DNA of 64,000 nucleotides, from NCBI GenBank assembly GCA_027943335.1, contig BSBK01000765.1, positions 1,456,001 through 1,520,000 on the forward strand, read 5' to 3'. Shown in pieces: positions 11,936-25,962 of this stretch (position 1 is the stretch's first letter; every line of letters begins with the position of its first letter). Under the pieces are notes generated by a model that was not told the DNA's origin, did not search any database, and was given only the letters and a program-made list of their open reading frames with translations. The stretch is from Chamaecyparis obtusa (taxonomy: Eukaryota > Streptophyta > Pinopsida > Cupressales > Cupressaceae). Both the position numbers and the translations under genes were made by a program.

Positions 11936-12439
11936 ATGGCATCTAAGTACCAAAGTTTGATTGAACAAATTATACATTTTGGAAGGGAAGGATGGAATCA
12001 CTTCTAGACTCTATGCCATTTGGAGTCCTGGAAGCTATTATAAATTTCTACGCTCCTTTGGCATCTAGTACTCCTATATCAAATGAAATCAAGGCACATG
12101 AAAATAATGTGAAGGCTAAGAATGTTATCATCAATTAATTAGGTGATCGGAACCTGTTAAAATTTGTGGGATGTGAGACTGCATATTATGAGAATATAAA
12201 AGGTTGTCTACACCAAGTGAATGAGATTGTTAGTGCAATCAAAGGCATTGGTGGAACTATAGAAGACAGTGAAGTTGCACTGAAGGTGGTGAGAACTATG
12301 TCTAAACCCTACAAAATCTTGATGATTGCAATTAAAAAGTAATTATATGGAGAAATATACTTTGAAAGAACTCTATGGAGCAGTCTTCCTTTGAGGTATA
12401 TGAACTTGAAGATATCTGGTCTAAGAACAAAGATGTTGC
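11936..12439 (+). pseudogene. Copia-1 gag, N-terminal half (Ty1/Copia Gag, UBN2-like)
   Basis: After ATG 11936 the translation, with one early frameshift, reads TNYTFWKGRMESLL, the typical N-terminal Trp-containing motif of plant Copia Gag. Further on are LGDRNLLKFVGCETA and a helical section that includes VNEIVSAIKGIGGTIEDSEV and VVRTMSKPYK, as in the Gag capsid-like domain. The frame ends exactly at the insertion of an LTR element (target duplication 12435-12439) and resumes at 33928. Internal stops (for example in the VIIN-stop-LGDR stretch near 12137) show long decay. Confidence 0.65.
12435..12439. repeat. Target site duplication GTTGC (left) of the minus LTR element
   Basis: GTTGC precedes the left LTR. 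The same five bases follow the right LTR at 33923-33927. Joining the flanks through one copy keeps the Copia-1 gag frame open (KDVALKAIK), which supports a true 5-bp duplication. Confidence 0.85.
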
Positions 12440-13441
12440 TATAAGACAGGAAAAAGAGTGAGATAATGCATACTAAGGAAACCATCAAACCCTAAAAGCA
12501 TGCAAAACAACACCTATCCTAACATTAAAGCATTAAAGGAAAGTATAAAAGAGATTGCAACACAATCAAACAAAATCTTCCTTCATGAAGTTTTAATGCC
12601 TTTCTTACTTCTCTAAAATTTGATATGTAGCTCTCATGATGACACACCACACTCAATGAAAGCAATTGACTATAGTGGCGAGAAGATTCAAAAGATTATG
12701 GTTAGCAAAATGAAGAGAAATGATCTCAATTTATAGAGATTTGCATCCAAATCTCCAATTTAGCAAATTAGTGTGCAAATAGAAATTTGTCATAATTATG
12801 GCATGCTTGATTGCACAAAATGGAAGTGAGAAATAAATGCACAAATTAGGGGAAAGGTGGAAGGGAAAGGTGAAGCAAAATTAGTGGAAAATGGGAAGGG
12901 AAGGTGTAAGCAATTAGGAAGCTAAATTTTAGGAATTTGAAGCACAATTAGGGGGAATGGAAGAATGGAAAAATTTTGAATTTAAAAATTCATTTATTTT
13001 CACAAAATGGAACATTAGGATTTAGGAATTAATAAAATTTCATAAATAAAAAAGACATCCAATTAATTAATTGTGAAAGATAGGAAAAAGGGATAACCAA
13101 AGCATATTTATTTATCAAGAGCTAGGGTTAAGGATAAATTAAGGGTTATTTACCCCTAAAGAGGGCAAATTAAGATTTAACCAAATTGATGATTTTGATT
13201 GGGAAAAGGATCGATTTTGAGGATTTTGATGATGAGTTGGACTGCTTTTGATGATTTTGATAAGGACTTGAAACGACTTTTGATAATTGAGACAATGACT
13301 TGAATTGATTTTGATGATTTTGAAAGTGATTGATTAGGTCAAACTAATAGAATTATGATGCAAATTAGGGACAAAAATTAGACATAGGAAACATGTTAAA
13401 AAAGGGGGCACATAGGCGTGGGCCATTTTTTAGTGTCTACA
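12440..13441 (-). repeat. Left LTR of the minus element (3' LTR in its own orientation)
   Basis: This copy of about 1.0 kb aligns along its length with 32846-33922. Shared landmarks include gcatactaagg, the run of aattag motifs, degenerate ttgatgattttga repeats (13184-13350) and the terminal tttttagtgtctaca. A minus-strand TATA box lies near 12730. The copy is about 75 bp shorter than its partner, mainly because it lacks one set of ttgaattgatt repeats. Confidence 0.8.
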
Positions 13442-13457
13442 TTTTGCCCCTCTTTGA
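13442..13457 (-). promoter_or_regulatory. Polypurine tract of the minus element
   Basis: Read on the minus strand this is TCAAAGAGGGGCAAAA directly before the LTR end TGTAGACAC. A purine tract here is the expected second-strand primer and is the main reason for calling minus orientation. Confidence 0.6.
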
Positions 13458-14709
13458 GACAATGTGATTTTGAGTGTTGTTTCAAAGAAAAATTAAAGAT
13501 CATGCACTAGTTGATCGACATAATGGAGGTAGGGTGCCCCTTGAAAATTGGGTAGAAATTGAAAGGATACTTTTTTGAAAAAAATATGATTGCTAGGACT
13601 AATAGAAGAATGTTAGTAGGAAAACAAAGATTAAATGTAGAAGAGTTAGTAATGTTGAGACTTTCTTTTTATAAGTGCAAACTTTTGTCACAAGAGCTTT
13701 ATTAATATGGCAAATCAGAGGCATCACACCATGACAGAAATTTAGGGCGATAATGCAATCCATTTTTGTAGAAATAAACACAATGTAGACAAGGAATGTT
13801 TATACCATCCTAAAATATATGACATGTGTGCCCTAGAACTTTATGAAAAATACCCTGCAAACAAAAGACAAAAACAAAAATAAAGGAGCATGAACCATCC
13901 TGGCCACTCTCATCATTCATTGATATCGTTGAGTAACATAGGAACATGACCAAAAGATAAATCAATAAATGATAAGAATCACTGAACCAAGCAAGTCAAC
14001 AACCATTTGATCTAGTTGTCAAAATTTTGGTTCCAATTATACCACACCCTGTATAAGACAAATGACAAGTTGATAAAAGATCAAATCAATGTTGATTGAT
14101 TGATTCATAGGACAAGTTTGCTATGACTGATTGATGACTGGATTGGATAGTTTATTTGTTGATGCATGATTTCATTAAGTGTGATGTTTATCAGCCTTTC
14201 GATTGCAGTTGCTTAAATGTTTGTTTATTGCAAGGGATAATTTATTAATGAAAATGATTATGCACATGTTTATTGCTAATTTTTGAAGGATTCTCAATTT
14301 TTAGGGTTTTGAAAAATATTTGTTTTTTGTACTTTTTTCATTACTTTTAATTTTTATAGGAGTTTTTTCTAGACTTCTTATGATTTTTATTGATTTCTTC
14401 ATGACTTTTTATGATTTTTATGAATTTTTTCAGAACCATATTCAATTTTTTTCATCTTTTTTTAGGATCACATTCAATGTTTTGGTCTTTTTTTAGGATC
14501 ACATCCAATTTTTATGTGCTTTTTTTTTCAACTCATACAATTCTTTTAGATTTTTTCAAGTCTTTAAATTTGCTTGAGCAAGATTTATTGAATTGCCCCT
14601 AATGTCTAGCAAGGAAAGGACATTATGGAGTGTTGGATGGACAAGTAGATAGAAGAAGGACAAAGGTAGCTTAGTATGACATTGGTGTTGTATGGATTGG
14701 CAAGGAGTA
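13458..14709. other. Internal DNA of the minus element, no gene
   Basis: This is the part of the element between its polypurine tract and the Gypsy-1 insertion site. It is AT-rich, with long T-tracts at 14300-14560 (repeated ttttttaggatcacattcaat-like units). No retroviral motif is found on either strand. The last five bases (GAGTA, 14705-14709) may be the left target duplication of Gypsy-1. Confidence 0.5.
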
Positions 14710-16965
<2,256 letters not shown>

Positions 16966-16967
16966 TT

Positions 16968-16980
16968 TGGTATCAGAGCC
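16968..16980 (+). promoter_or_regulatory. Primer binding site of Gypsy-1
   Basis: TGGTATCAGAGCC is the perfect complement of the plant initiator Met-tRNA 3' end and lies two bases after the 5' LTR. Confidence 0.9.
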
Positions 16981-17096
16981 CCGGTTGCTACACTGGGAGC
17001 TCAAGGTCTATTTACGTTTAAAACTTAAATTCTTCAACACAATGAATACTCATTAAAACTAGTTACCTAAAACTTATATTGCACCATTCTTTCAAG

Positions 17097-18310
17097 ATGC
17101 CTCTGGTCACCCACATAAGATCTAAGGATAGAGTTCAAGAATCTTCCTCAAGATCTCACCTAGAGAGTTCACATGGGGAATATGAGGGAGAATGAAATCA
17201 AGACAACCAGAGGAATGAGAGTCAAAGTAATGACTCAAAAGGAGCCCAATTAAGGCAACTTATGCAACAACTTCTGCATAGACTTGATAATCTCAAAAAG
17301 AGAGTTAACTTTGAGGAAGGGAACCAATCTCATCACCAAGATAGGGAAAGGGATAGGAGCCCTAGGAGAAGGCAAGCTATGCTAGAATCTAAGGACATGA
17401 ATATCACTCACATGAGGGACTTACTCAAGATCAAGGTACCCCTTTTCTAAGGAAACGAAGGGGGATCTACATCGGAAACCCGGTTGTTTGACCTTGAGAG
17501 GTGTTTCTCTATGCACCCCTTTAGTAGTAATGTCAAGGCTAGATGTGCCATTATGAATTTGAGGAAATTTGCATCTACCTAGTGGTGCATGGAAGAGGAC
17601 AAACTTCAAGTCACCATTAACACTATTTATTGGGAATTGTTCCTAGAGAGCTTTAAGGGTCGATTCATGTCCAATCAATGGAGACAGGGAAGGGAAAAAG
17701 AATTTCACCACCTTAAACAAGAAAACATGATGGTGGAAGAATATGAAAGGAAGTTCTATGAACTTAAGGCTTTCTCAAGCTATAAAGATGACGGGCCCAT
17801 TCTAGTACAACATTTCATCAAAGGTTTGAATGACCGTCTATCAAGAGATGTGGCAGTTCTTGAACCCAAATATCTCTGGAATGCTATCCCTAAGGCATTC
17901 CTAGTTGAAAGGAAAGTTAAAGGAAAGGGTGGCTATTCTGGTGGCCAGACATTCAATGCTGGGTCAGGCTCTAAAGGAAACTTTGACCAAGGAAATTCCA
18001 ACTCCAAGAACCAACAATCATGTTTTAAGGGAGTACAAAACTTCCACAAAAAAAATTCCAGAATAACAACCAAGGCAATGGGAAGTTTCAACAACCCCAG
18101 AATCGTAATAGTTATCAGGCTCAACAAAGGTTTCCTTCTCCTCCATCCCAAAATTCTTAGAATGTCAATAAAGGAGGTTATCAACAATCTAGTGCACCAC
18201 CTACAAAGAACTTTGGAACGAATACTGGGTGTTATTCTTGTGGACAACAAGGACACATTGCAGTTCACTTCCCTCGATGCACTAATTTCACCAATCAAAA
18301 GCAGGCAACT
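17097..18310 (+). pseudogene. Gypsy-1 gag
   Basis: The frame starts at ATG 17097 (MPLVTHIRSKDRVQESSS), stops at 17194 and near 17450, and continues as a retrotransposon Gag domain at 17589-18090. There MVEEYERKFYELKAFS and FIKGLNDRLSRDVAVL match the conserved helices of plant Ty3/Gypsy Gag. After a frameshift (about 18060) a CCHC knuckle reads CYSCGQQGHIAVHF: the last Cys is Phe, so zinc binding would be lost. In the family Gag forms the virus-like particle. The protein is interrupted at least four times. Confidence 0.8.
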
Positions 18311-18389
18311 TTAGAACCAACTGTGGGGATGCCGACCGGTCTCACAGGGTGTTTTCCGTAGTAGAGCATAGACAAGTTGATCACCAGGA

Positions 18390-18780
18390 CACTGTCATAG
18401 AGACTTCAAGTTCGTTAAAGGGTAAACTTATTTCTATCCTCTTTGACTCGGGAGCAACTGACTCCATATCTCCTTCATTAATAGAAAAGTGTGGGCTAGT
18501 GGTCGCGGGGCAAGGAGTTAAGTGGTAGGTAGAGCTAGCCTTCAGGGCGAAGATGACCATAGATTTGTGTGTTCAAAATTGCAATTTGGGATTAGGACCC
18601 TTCTCTACCAATGTTGATCTTCGAGTAATTCCTCTTGGATCATATGAAGTCGTCCTAGGAATGGACTGGTTAGCAGCTCATGAAGCCAAAATAGATTGCA
18701 GAAAGAAGCTCATTCATTGCTTAGATGATTTGGGGAAGCCCTACACTATTGTGGGAATACAACGACCTGTATCACTTCCG
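18390..18780 (+). pseudogene. Gypsy-1 aspartic protease
   Basis: ISILFDSGATDSISPSLIEK at about 18430-18490 carries the DSGA active site of retroviral-type aspartic proteases. Next is W-stop-VEL near 18525, where TGG has become TAG, and then [20 protein letters not shown], the usual C-terminal protease motif. The domain normally cleaves Gag-Pol into its parts. Confidence 0.8.
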
Positions 18781-18939
18781 ATGTTATCAGCAATGCAATT
18801 TAAGAAGTGCATGAGAAAGGGATGTCAACTTCTTACAGTCTCAATTAATGACTTGGTTGACAAGGGAGATAGAGAAATAACACTTGAGCACCATTTACTT
18901 CAAGAATTTGTGGATGTCTATCCAACTGAGATACCTGGA

Positions 18940-19832
18940 ATGCCTCCCAAAAGAGACATTGATTTCTGCATTGAGTTGGTGCCAGGTGTTGAACTCATCT
19001 CCAAAGCTCCTTATCGCATGACCACTCAAGAGTTAAGTGATTTAATAGTTCAACTAGAAGAACTCTTGGAAAAAGGTTTCATCAGACCAAGTGTGTCACC
19101 TTGGGGAGCTCTGGTTATCTTTGTAAAGAAGGATGGTTCATTGAGGTTGTGCATTGACTATCGTCGGCTCAACAAAGTAACCATTAAGAATCGGTATCCT
19201 TTGCCAAGAATTGATGATCTATTTGATCAAATGAAAGGAGCCAAAGTATTTTCCAAGATCGATCTAAAGTTGGGCTATCATTAGTTAAGGATTCACGAAG
19301 CCGATATTCACCGAACAACTTTTTGTACTCGGTATGGGCATTATGAATTTACCGTAGTACCTTTCGGTCTCACAAATGCACCTTCAGTGTTCATCAGTCT
19401 CATGAATGGGGTATTCAAGACCTTCTTGGATAAATTTATTATAATTTTTCTGGATGACATTTTGGTGCACTCTAAATCAGTGGAAGAACATGAACAACAT
19501 CTTCAACAAGTGTTACAGTGCCTTCGCGAGAATCAATTGTTTGTAAACTTGGAAAAGTGTGAATTATTCCAAACTAAAGTTAAGTATCTTGGTCATGGTA
19601 TCTCAGGAGAAGGTATAGCAATTGACCCTGGAAAGATACAAGCTATAGTTGAATGGCCAACACCCACCAACGTCTCAGAGGTTTGTAGTTTCATGGGTTT
19701 AGCTGGATACTACAAACGCTTCGTCCAAGGATTCTCTAAAATAGCTTATCCCATCACTTCCTTGCAAAGGAAAGGGAAGAAGTTCAGTTGGACTGAGAAT
19801 GTTTAGAAGCTTTTTAGATCCTTAAGGAAAAA
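18940..19832 (+). pseudogene. Gypsy-1 reverse transcriptase
   Basis: The RT reads through the FIELVPG-like entry, [13 protein letters not shown], then [63 protein letters not shown] and FLDDILVHSK. FLDD is the polymerase catalytic motif with both Asp intact. The stop after LGYH (TAG 19282-19284) stands where Gln is conserved, so CAG to TAG is likely. TKVKYLGHGISGEGI and FMGLAGYYKRFVQGFS close the domain. It copied element RNA to DNA. It is inactive as a full-length product because of stops at 19282 and near 19803. Confidence 0.9.
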
Positions 19833-20275
19833 TTGACCAATGCCCCGATTTTGGTGGTACTTGACCCCGTTGAAAGTTTTGTGGTTTGCATTGATGCCTC
19901 CCTAAAAGGCATAGGGGCAATATTGATGCAAGAAGGTAGAGTTATTTCTTATGAGTCTAGAAAGCTTAAAGACCACGAGCTTAACTATCCTACGCATGAT
20001 TTGGAGTTAGCAGTTGTAGTTCATGCCTTGAATCGTTGGAGACACTTCTTATTGGGGCATCAGTTCGAGTTACACATTGATCACCAAAGCCTTCAATACA
20101 TATTTACACAACCTAATCTCAATGCTAGGCAACGTTGATGGATGGAGTTCCTTTGTGAATATGATTTTGAGGTCAGTTATATCCAAGGTAAGGAGAATGT
20201 GGTAGCAGATGCCTTGAGCAGAAGGAGACATGAGCTATCCATGCTCTCCCTTTCTACTGATTTGAGAAGTCAGAT
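19833..20275 (+). pseudogene. Gypsy-1 RNase H
   Basis: Landmarks are [16 protein letters not shown] (first catalytic Asp), then [16 protein letters not shown] (Glu), [11 protein letters not shown] (Asp) and NVVADALSRR (last Asp). A TGA at 20136-20138 replaces the conserved Arg in ARQRRWMEFL, consistent with CGA to TGA at a CpG. Apart from stops the domain is well conserved. Confidence 0.85.
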
Positions 20276-20479
20276 TTTGTAGATACTTCCTTCAAATACT
20301 TTGTATCAAGAAGTTAAGGTTGAAATTGAGTTAGGAAGGGCCTTAGAAGGAAGGTCTCAGGTTATTCCTTAAAGTCAGATGGATTATTGAGGTAGCATGA
20401 CCTAATCTATGTACCACTTTCAAGCGATCTTCAGAAAGTTATCATTGTGGAAGCACATTGTGCTCCTTATTCAGCTCAT

Positions 20480-21400
20480 CCATGAGTTAAGAAGATGTAT
20501 TTAGATCTACGATAGTTATACTTTTGGTCGGGTATGAAGAGGGATATACAAGATTATGTGGCTAGGTGTCTGGAATGTCAGAGGGTCAAGGTCGAGCATC
20601 ATCACCCAACAGGCCTCCTTCAACCACATTTGATTCCCGAATGGAAATGGGATACAATATATATCAATTTTATTGCGGGACTCCCAGTCACTTATCAGAG
20701 ACATGATGCTATCATGGTCACATTGGATAAGTTAACTAAGGTAGCACATTTTTCTCCTATGCAATCATCCTATACTGCCACCTCAGTAGCCAGAGTCTTC
20801 CTAAAGGATATAGTCAGGTTGCACGGTGTTCCTAGAAAGGTTATCTCTGATAGAGATCCAGTGTTCACTTCAAAGTTTTGGACTTCATTGCAACATGCCT
20901 TAGGGACTCAGCTGAATTTCAGTTCGACATATCATCCAGAGACTGATGGTCAGTCAGAGAGAGTTAATTAGGTGCTTGAGGACATACTTAGAATGTATGT
21001 GATGGATAGAAAGACCCATTGGGAAGACTATATGTACTTAGTGGAGTTTTCTTACAACAATGGCTACCATAGTTCTATAGGAATGTCCCATTTTTAGGCT
21101 CTTTATGGTCATCATTGTCATACCCCTCTGAGTTGGGATCGCTTAGAGGATAGAGTACTACTTGGCCCTGAGATGTTACACGATATGGAGCAACAGGTTC
21201 AGAGGATCGGAGAGCATCTTGTGACAACTCGAGATAGGCAAAAGAAGTATGCTAACACTCACAGGATTGATAGGCAATTTTCTATTGGAGATAAGGTGTT
21301 TCTGAGAGTCCGCACACGTAAGAGCCCTATCTACTATGGAAAAGGTTCTAAATTGGTGCCTAGATTTGTGGGTCATTTGAGATCCTTGAGAGGATAGGAC
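20480..21400 (+). pseudogene. Gypsy-1 integrase
   Basis: The N-terminal zinc region ends in CLECQRVK (20560s). The core gives WDTIYINFIAGLP, where the first catalytic Asp of the D-D-E triad is Asn (codon AAT 20666-20668). The second Asp is kept in VISDRDPVFTSKFW and the Glu in TDGQSERVN. Stops occur where Gln is conserved (TAG after ERVN near 20969; TAG in SHF-stop-ALYG near 21097). The C-terminal DNA-binding part (FSIGDKVFLRV) ends near 21400 with a frameshift. The domain inserted element DNA. With the Asp-to-Asn change it would be inactive even if translated. Confidence 0.85.
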
Positions 21401-21439
21401 CGGTTTCTTACTGACTCGCCCCATCGCCTAGCCTCACAC

Positions 21440-21716
21440 ATGTGCATGATGTGTTTCATGTATCCATTCTTAGAGAGTATATTCCTAATTTGACACATGT
21501 TTTAGATTGGAACACTTTGCAGGTAGAGGATGGGCAACTAGCTTTGGGGCCAATGTGTATACTCCAGCGATGGACTTTGACCCTCAGGGGTCACAACATA
21601 GAGTAGGTAAGGGTCCTATGGGACCCCACTAATGAGACCTCCACCACTTGGGAGGATGCTTGTAGGCTCAGATCTGCATATCCATACTTTTTTATAGGCT
21701 TCCAAGAGTTAGCATG
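21440..21716 (+). pseudogene. Gypsy-1 C-terminal chromodomain-like region
   Basis: After a frameshift the translation gives HDVFHVSILREYIPN, the conserved end of the integrase. It continues with RVLWDPTNETSTTWED and RLRSAYPYFF, the core pattern of plant chromovirus chromodomains (VxW-x(8-12)-TWE-x(8)-YP-xF). In chromoviruses this module directs integration to chromatin. A stop separates NIE from VRVLW, so the function is lost. Confidence 0.7.
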
Positions 21717-21721
21717 ATCCT

Positions 21722-21733
21722 AGGGGGAGAGGA
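21722..21733 (+). promoter_or_regulatory. Polypurine tract of Gypsy-1
   Basis: AGGGGGAGAGGA directly precedes the 3' LTR start TGTACTG, the expected second-strand primer site. Confidence 0.9.
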
Positions 21734-24700
21734 TGTACTGCCCACCCTAGTACCTTCATATTTTGGACTAATAGGATTATTATTTTGTTACTTTGGATTA
21801 TATGTTTGGACTATTTCATTTTATGATGGGACATTGAGCATATATATATTTGGTTAATAGAAATAATTATGGAGATAATAAATGATTTGAAATTACATGA
21901 TGTAGGAAAATACTATTTGTGAAATGTTTCATACTTGATTTATATTATTATGTTTGTGATGGATCTAACCCTACTAATCCCATTATGTTTTGATGATTAC
22001 ACTGGTTGATGTTTGTGTAGGATGATGCGAGGCAATCCTAGTTACTCCTACGAGAGATCCACACATGTCGCATTCTCCCTCCATGTTTTCCATTGTTTGT
22101 GTATATATATGTATACATGGCGGTTGGTTTTGTAGGATGCATGTACCAAGCATCGACTCCACCTAACTACACAGGTCTAAGCGTGCCTTCAAAATCCTCG
22201 AACTATCATTGTGTGGAGATTTTACCAAGCTACTCTCAAGGAAATCCCATGGACTTAGATTCATGTTAGGAGATTACCTTAGTTGGGGATTTGTGTGTTG
22301 TGATATGATGTTTGTATTGAGATTTATGTTGTTAGTTGGATTTACCCTTATATGTATATATTTACTCAGTATTTGTATTTATATCTGCATTATAATTGTA
22401 TGTACATTATATATGTATGTGTATATGTGGGTGCACACATATATACCCATGCATATATAAATATTATTACTTATGTGTTTCTATTTTATTGTAAATGGTA
22501 TCTTTAATATTTAAATAAAGTGTATTAAATAGAAATATAAATAAAAAAAGTAAAAAGGAAGTTCTTTCGGTAAAACTAGCTACCTAGGAGATTTGAACCC
22601 GAGACCTCCTAGAAGTTAGGCTAGTTTTTTTCCAATTGAGCTATGTGTGTTACTCGAGAGCTTTTGTGTCTCTTTTGTTTATTATGGTGTTTTTAGGAGG
22701 ATATATGAATTAAAATAATTAAAAGGCTTTATTATGTGGTTACAAGAATGAGTTGATTAATTTCTCAACTAGCTATAGTAGTTGGAGAAATTTCTTCCTG
22801 TAAAGTGACTCCTCCAGCCATATAGTTTGGAGGATAAATCATACGGAAGGAGGAGTTTAGAATATTAGAGGTTTTGGGGAGAATTTTAAAGTTTTAGAGA
22901 AATACTTATTTTTTGGGGGGTTTTCTGCATTTTCTATTTTCCATTCTGGTTTTGTGAGGGCTCTTAGAGATTTTGTGGAAAGAAGGATTGTTTGCTGAAG
23001 GGAAATCAATCTGGGAAATCACCATTCTCAGAGCTTGGAAGGATTGCAGTGGTGTGCTCCAGTCTTTGAGAGGATTCTTCGCAGGACTCCAGGTAGGGTT
23101 TGGAACCGGGATGAATCTCTTTTCTTCCTGTGTATGTGTGTGTGTCTTATGTATATTGATTTTTATAATGTAGATAAACAATTGATTGATAAGAAATATA
23201 TTAGGTTTGTTTTTCAATGTTTTGCAAATTATGCATTCGGGAAGTTTTATGAATATGTCTGCAGAAGTTTCTTGTAAATTCTTCTTGGGAGTCTGTGATA
23301 CTGTATTATGGTGTATTTGATTGTTTACTAATGGTTTAGGGAATTTTAGGAAGGTTTAGGGAAGGTTAGGATGGATTAAGGAAGAGATGTAGTCAGTTCT
23401 CCCCTTCTATGCTTTTGTAGTCTTTTACTTTCAAATTGAAGTTTTGATTAGATGGGTTTGTTATGTGCTTCATGGTTTGTTGAGGATGTGTTTTGGAAGT
23501 GGTACTGAGGTACCTAAATCAGGTAGACCTCAAGGAACCTTCCCCAGGCACTCTCCACACTTGAAAATTTTAGTTTTGGGCAATTTCTAGGTATTTTGGA
23601 CACAACCTCATATGAGCATCCTGGAATGTTGTACGATTTTGTACTAGTACCCATACGAGCTTTGGTAGATTTTCATATGGGCATGCCTGGATTTCCATAT
23701 GGGAAAGTATAGATTGTTGTATGGGGTTTTAGAGGGTCCTAGGGGCTCAAATTTGTCTGATTTTGGGCTTGTGACCTTTATAATCTGTTTCTTATGCTTG
23801 GGATGCAACTTGTCTCACCTATGTATGTCTATCTCTTGTTTTGTTGGTGTTATATTGTATCACTTATGATCTTTCTGTACTTGGCATAGTTGTATGTTCA
23901 TATAATGAGGCTAGGACTCGTTTTGGTGGCCTGAGAGCACAGGAGGGTTCCCTAGACCTGAAAGTTGAATCTTTTGAAGTACTTTATAGTTTCATTGGCT
24001 TGTGTGTGGGTAGGGGACTAGGTACCCTAGGTGAGTGGCTCACCATAGGTGTTGGAACCCAAAGTGGTTGCCAGATGATCCTATGGGTGAGTTGGTAAAA
24101 AGTGATAACCTAATAATGAACTTGGGAAAGGGAGGTTTAAAAAGATAATAAAAGACTCATAAATGTAAGTCCACATAGGCCTATTGGAGTACTAGGACCA
24201 TAGGTAACTGCCAGGATGGATCCCTATTCATAAAGGGGGGACCGAGGTTACATGGTTGCCAAGAAGGATCCCAATATGCAAGATATGTGATGACACTCAC
24301 CTAGAGGGCATGCAAGAAACCTAACCTATGTGTATAGTATGATGATATCTTATTATGTCTTTTCTTTGTTTTCAATTTATTGTTTGTAAAGCCTTCGGTT
24401 GCTTTAGGCCTTGTGAGTATCTCGGTTCTATCTCCTAGTATGAGGGGTGGAACTTCTTTAGTTTCACATGGTTGGGTTGAAAATATCTTTCGAGGTACTG
24501 TTTGTGGTTCGTGGCTTGGATGTGTTTCAGATTTCATGCGGTGATAAAGATTTCTCAATTTGTATCTTGTATTATTGAAAATAAAGATGTGAAGATCTCT
24601 TTGTAAGCCTTTGGGCCATTCAATGTAATTGTATTTATTATCAAAGATTGAAAGTATAAAACAATGTAATCGGGGAGGGATAGTTGTAAGGTTATTTCAA

Positions 24701-25137
24701 GGGATGTTATTTGAATATTCAAAAGTTGTAATTTAAAATGCAATCATGTATCCTTTCTTAACTTTCCTATGTTGGAATAAAAAGCAATGTCTCAAGTGTA
24801 AAGGTTTAATTGAAATTGAAAAGGGTAGTTATTCAATGTGTAGGTGAAAGGAATGAAAATGAATTAGGAAGTAAAAGATATAGTTATGATTGAAATATTA
24901 CTTTCTTACCTTTATCTTATTCTGAAATGCAAAATAAAGGAAAAGGAAATGGAATTCAGTTAGGTTAGTATTGAAATGCAATGCTATTATATTGGTAAAT
25001 GAATTTAATAAGGGCACCTTAAGGAATGTACTTTGTGGATGTTAATAATGAAATGTTAGAATGTAAGAAAAAAAATCTAGTTATAATTTTAGGTTAAAAG
25101 ACCTACTTTCTTATGGGTTCCCTGGCGGAACATTACA
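21734..25137 (+). repeat. 3' LTR of Gypsy-1
   Basis: This 3404-bp copy starts TGTACTGCCC and ends ACATTACA. It contains a segment of about 1.29 kb (23211-24496) absent from the 5' LTR, with no terminal repeats of its own at the borders. The longer form is therefore probably original and the 5' copy deleted. Open frames inside are short and not protein-like. Confidence 0.85.
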
Positions 25138-25962
25138 AAATATCCACAGAATGTGATAACATGTTTTTACCAAGCTTAGGGATCTGATAAAACAAGATAA
25201 GGTAATGATACTCTTTGGCATTGGATGGAATCTGATGCATTGGAATGGACATGTTAGGAGGTTTGTGAAAATATTTTTTTTCATTTCACATTTTTATTTT
25301 ACATAAAGATCAAGAGAGGAATTTGGATAAGGTAAATGATAGGATATTGATAGAAAAAGAAAGATCACTAATTGGAAAGGGGGATATGAACTAAAGGTTG
25401 CAATAAGGTAGGCAATATGGACCAAATTGATGTGGATAATGTAAATCAGATAGGACATATGATGTTTTTAAGGAGATCTGTGGCTTTGTTAAGATGAAAG
25501 TTGGGTAAGTATATGGATGCCAATAGGATAAGGGATATGATGGGTATAATATAATGGAGGATAACATGGAGGAAACTTTCCCCAAGTATGGAATGCAATA
25601 AGTTCATAGATTACGCATGATGTCTGTTTGCTAGGTTTTCATCATTGTACTTGCCCAAAGTGCCTATTTGTCAGGTTTTTACTATTGGACAAAATCATTT
25701 CTCTTTAATCTCTTTTTTTTCTTTTTTTCTTTTTTATTTTTTGTCACCAAGACATTTGTTTGATAGGTTTTTTTCAAGGCAACGATTTTTTATTTTTCCA
25801 ACTTTATTGTTTTCTTTTTTGAACTTTTTCTTTTCTTTTTTCTTTTTTACTTTTTGACCTTTTAGGATGGTGCTCTTGAAAGGTATGAAATAGCATACCA
25901 TAACTATGATTGTATGCTCAAAGGTGTTGGTAGGGTAATGTCAGAGGGATAATGAACCATAA
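25138..25962. other. Internal DNA of the minus element, no clear gene
   Basis: This is the continuation of the minus element after Gypsy-1. It holds a plus-strand T-rich tract at 25700-25860. A 59-bp unit is duplicated in tandem at 25897-26015 (accataactatgattgtatg twice). No domain was found. Confidence 0.45.

Noticed and set aside
12430..12444. Reading the minus element's left LTR as starting at TGAGATAATG with AAGAG as target duplication
   Set aside because: The right flank does not contain AAGAG, and similarity between the LTRs extends further left. Starting at 12440 gives a perfect GTTGC duplication and an intact gag frame.
23211..24496. Transposon inserted in the Gypsy-1 3' LTR
   Set aside because: No terminal repeats or target duplication at its borders. 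A deletion with filler in the 5' LTR explains the difference better.
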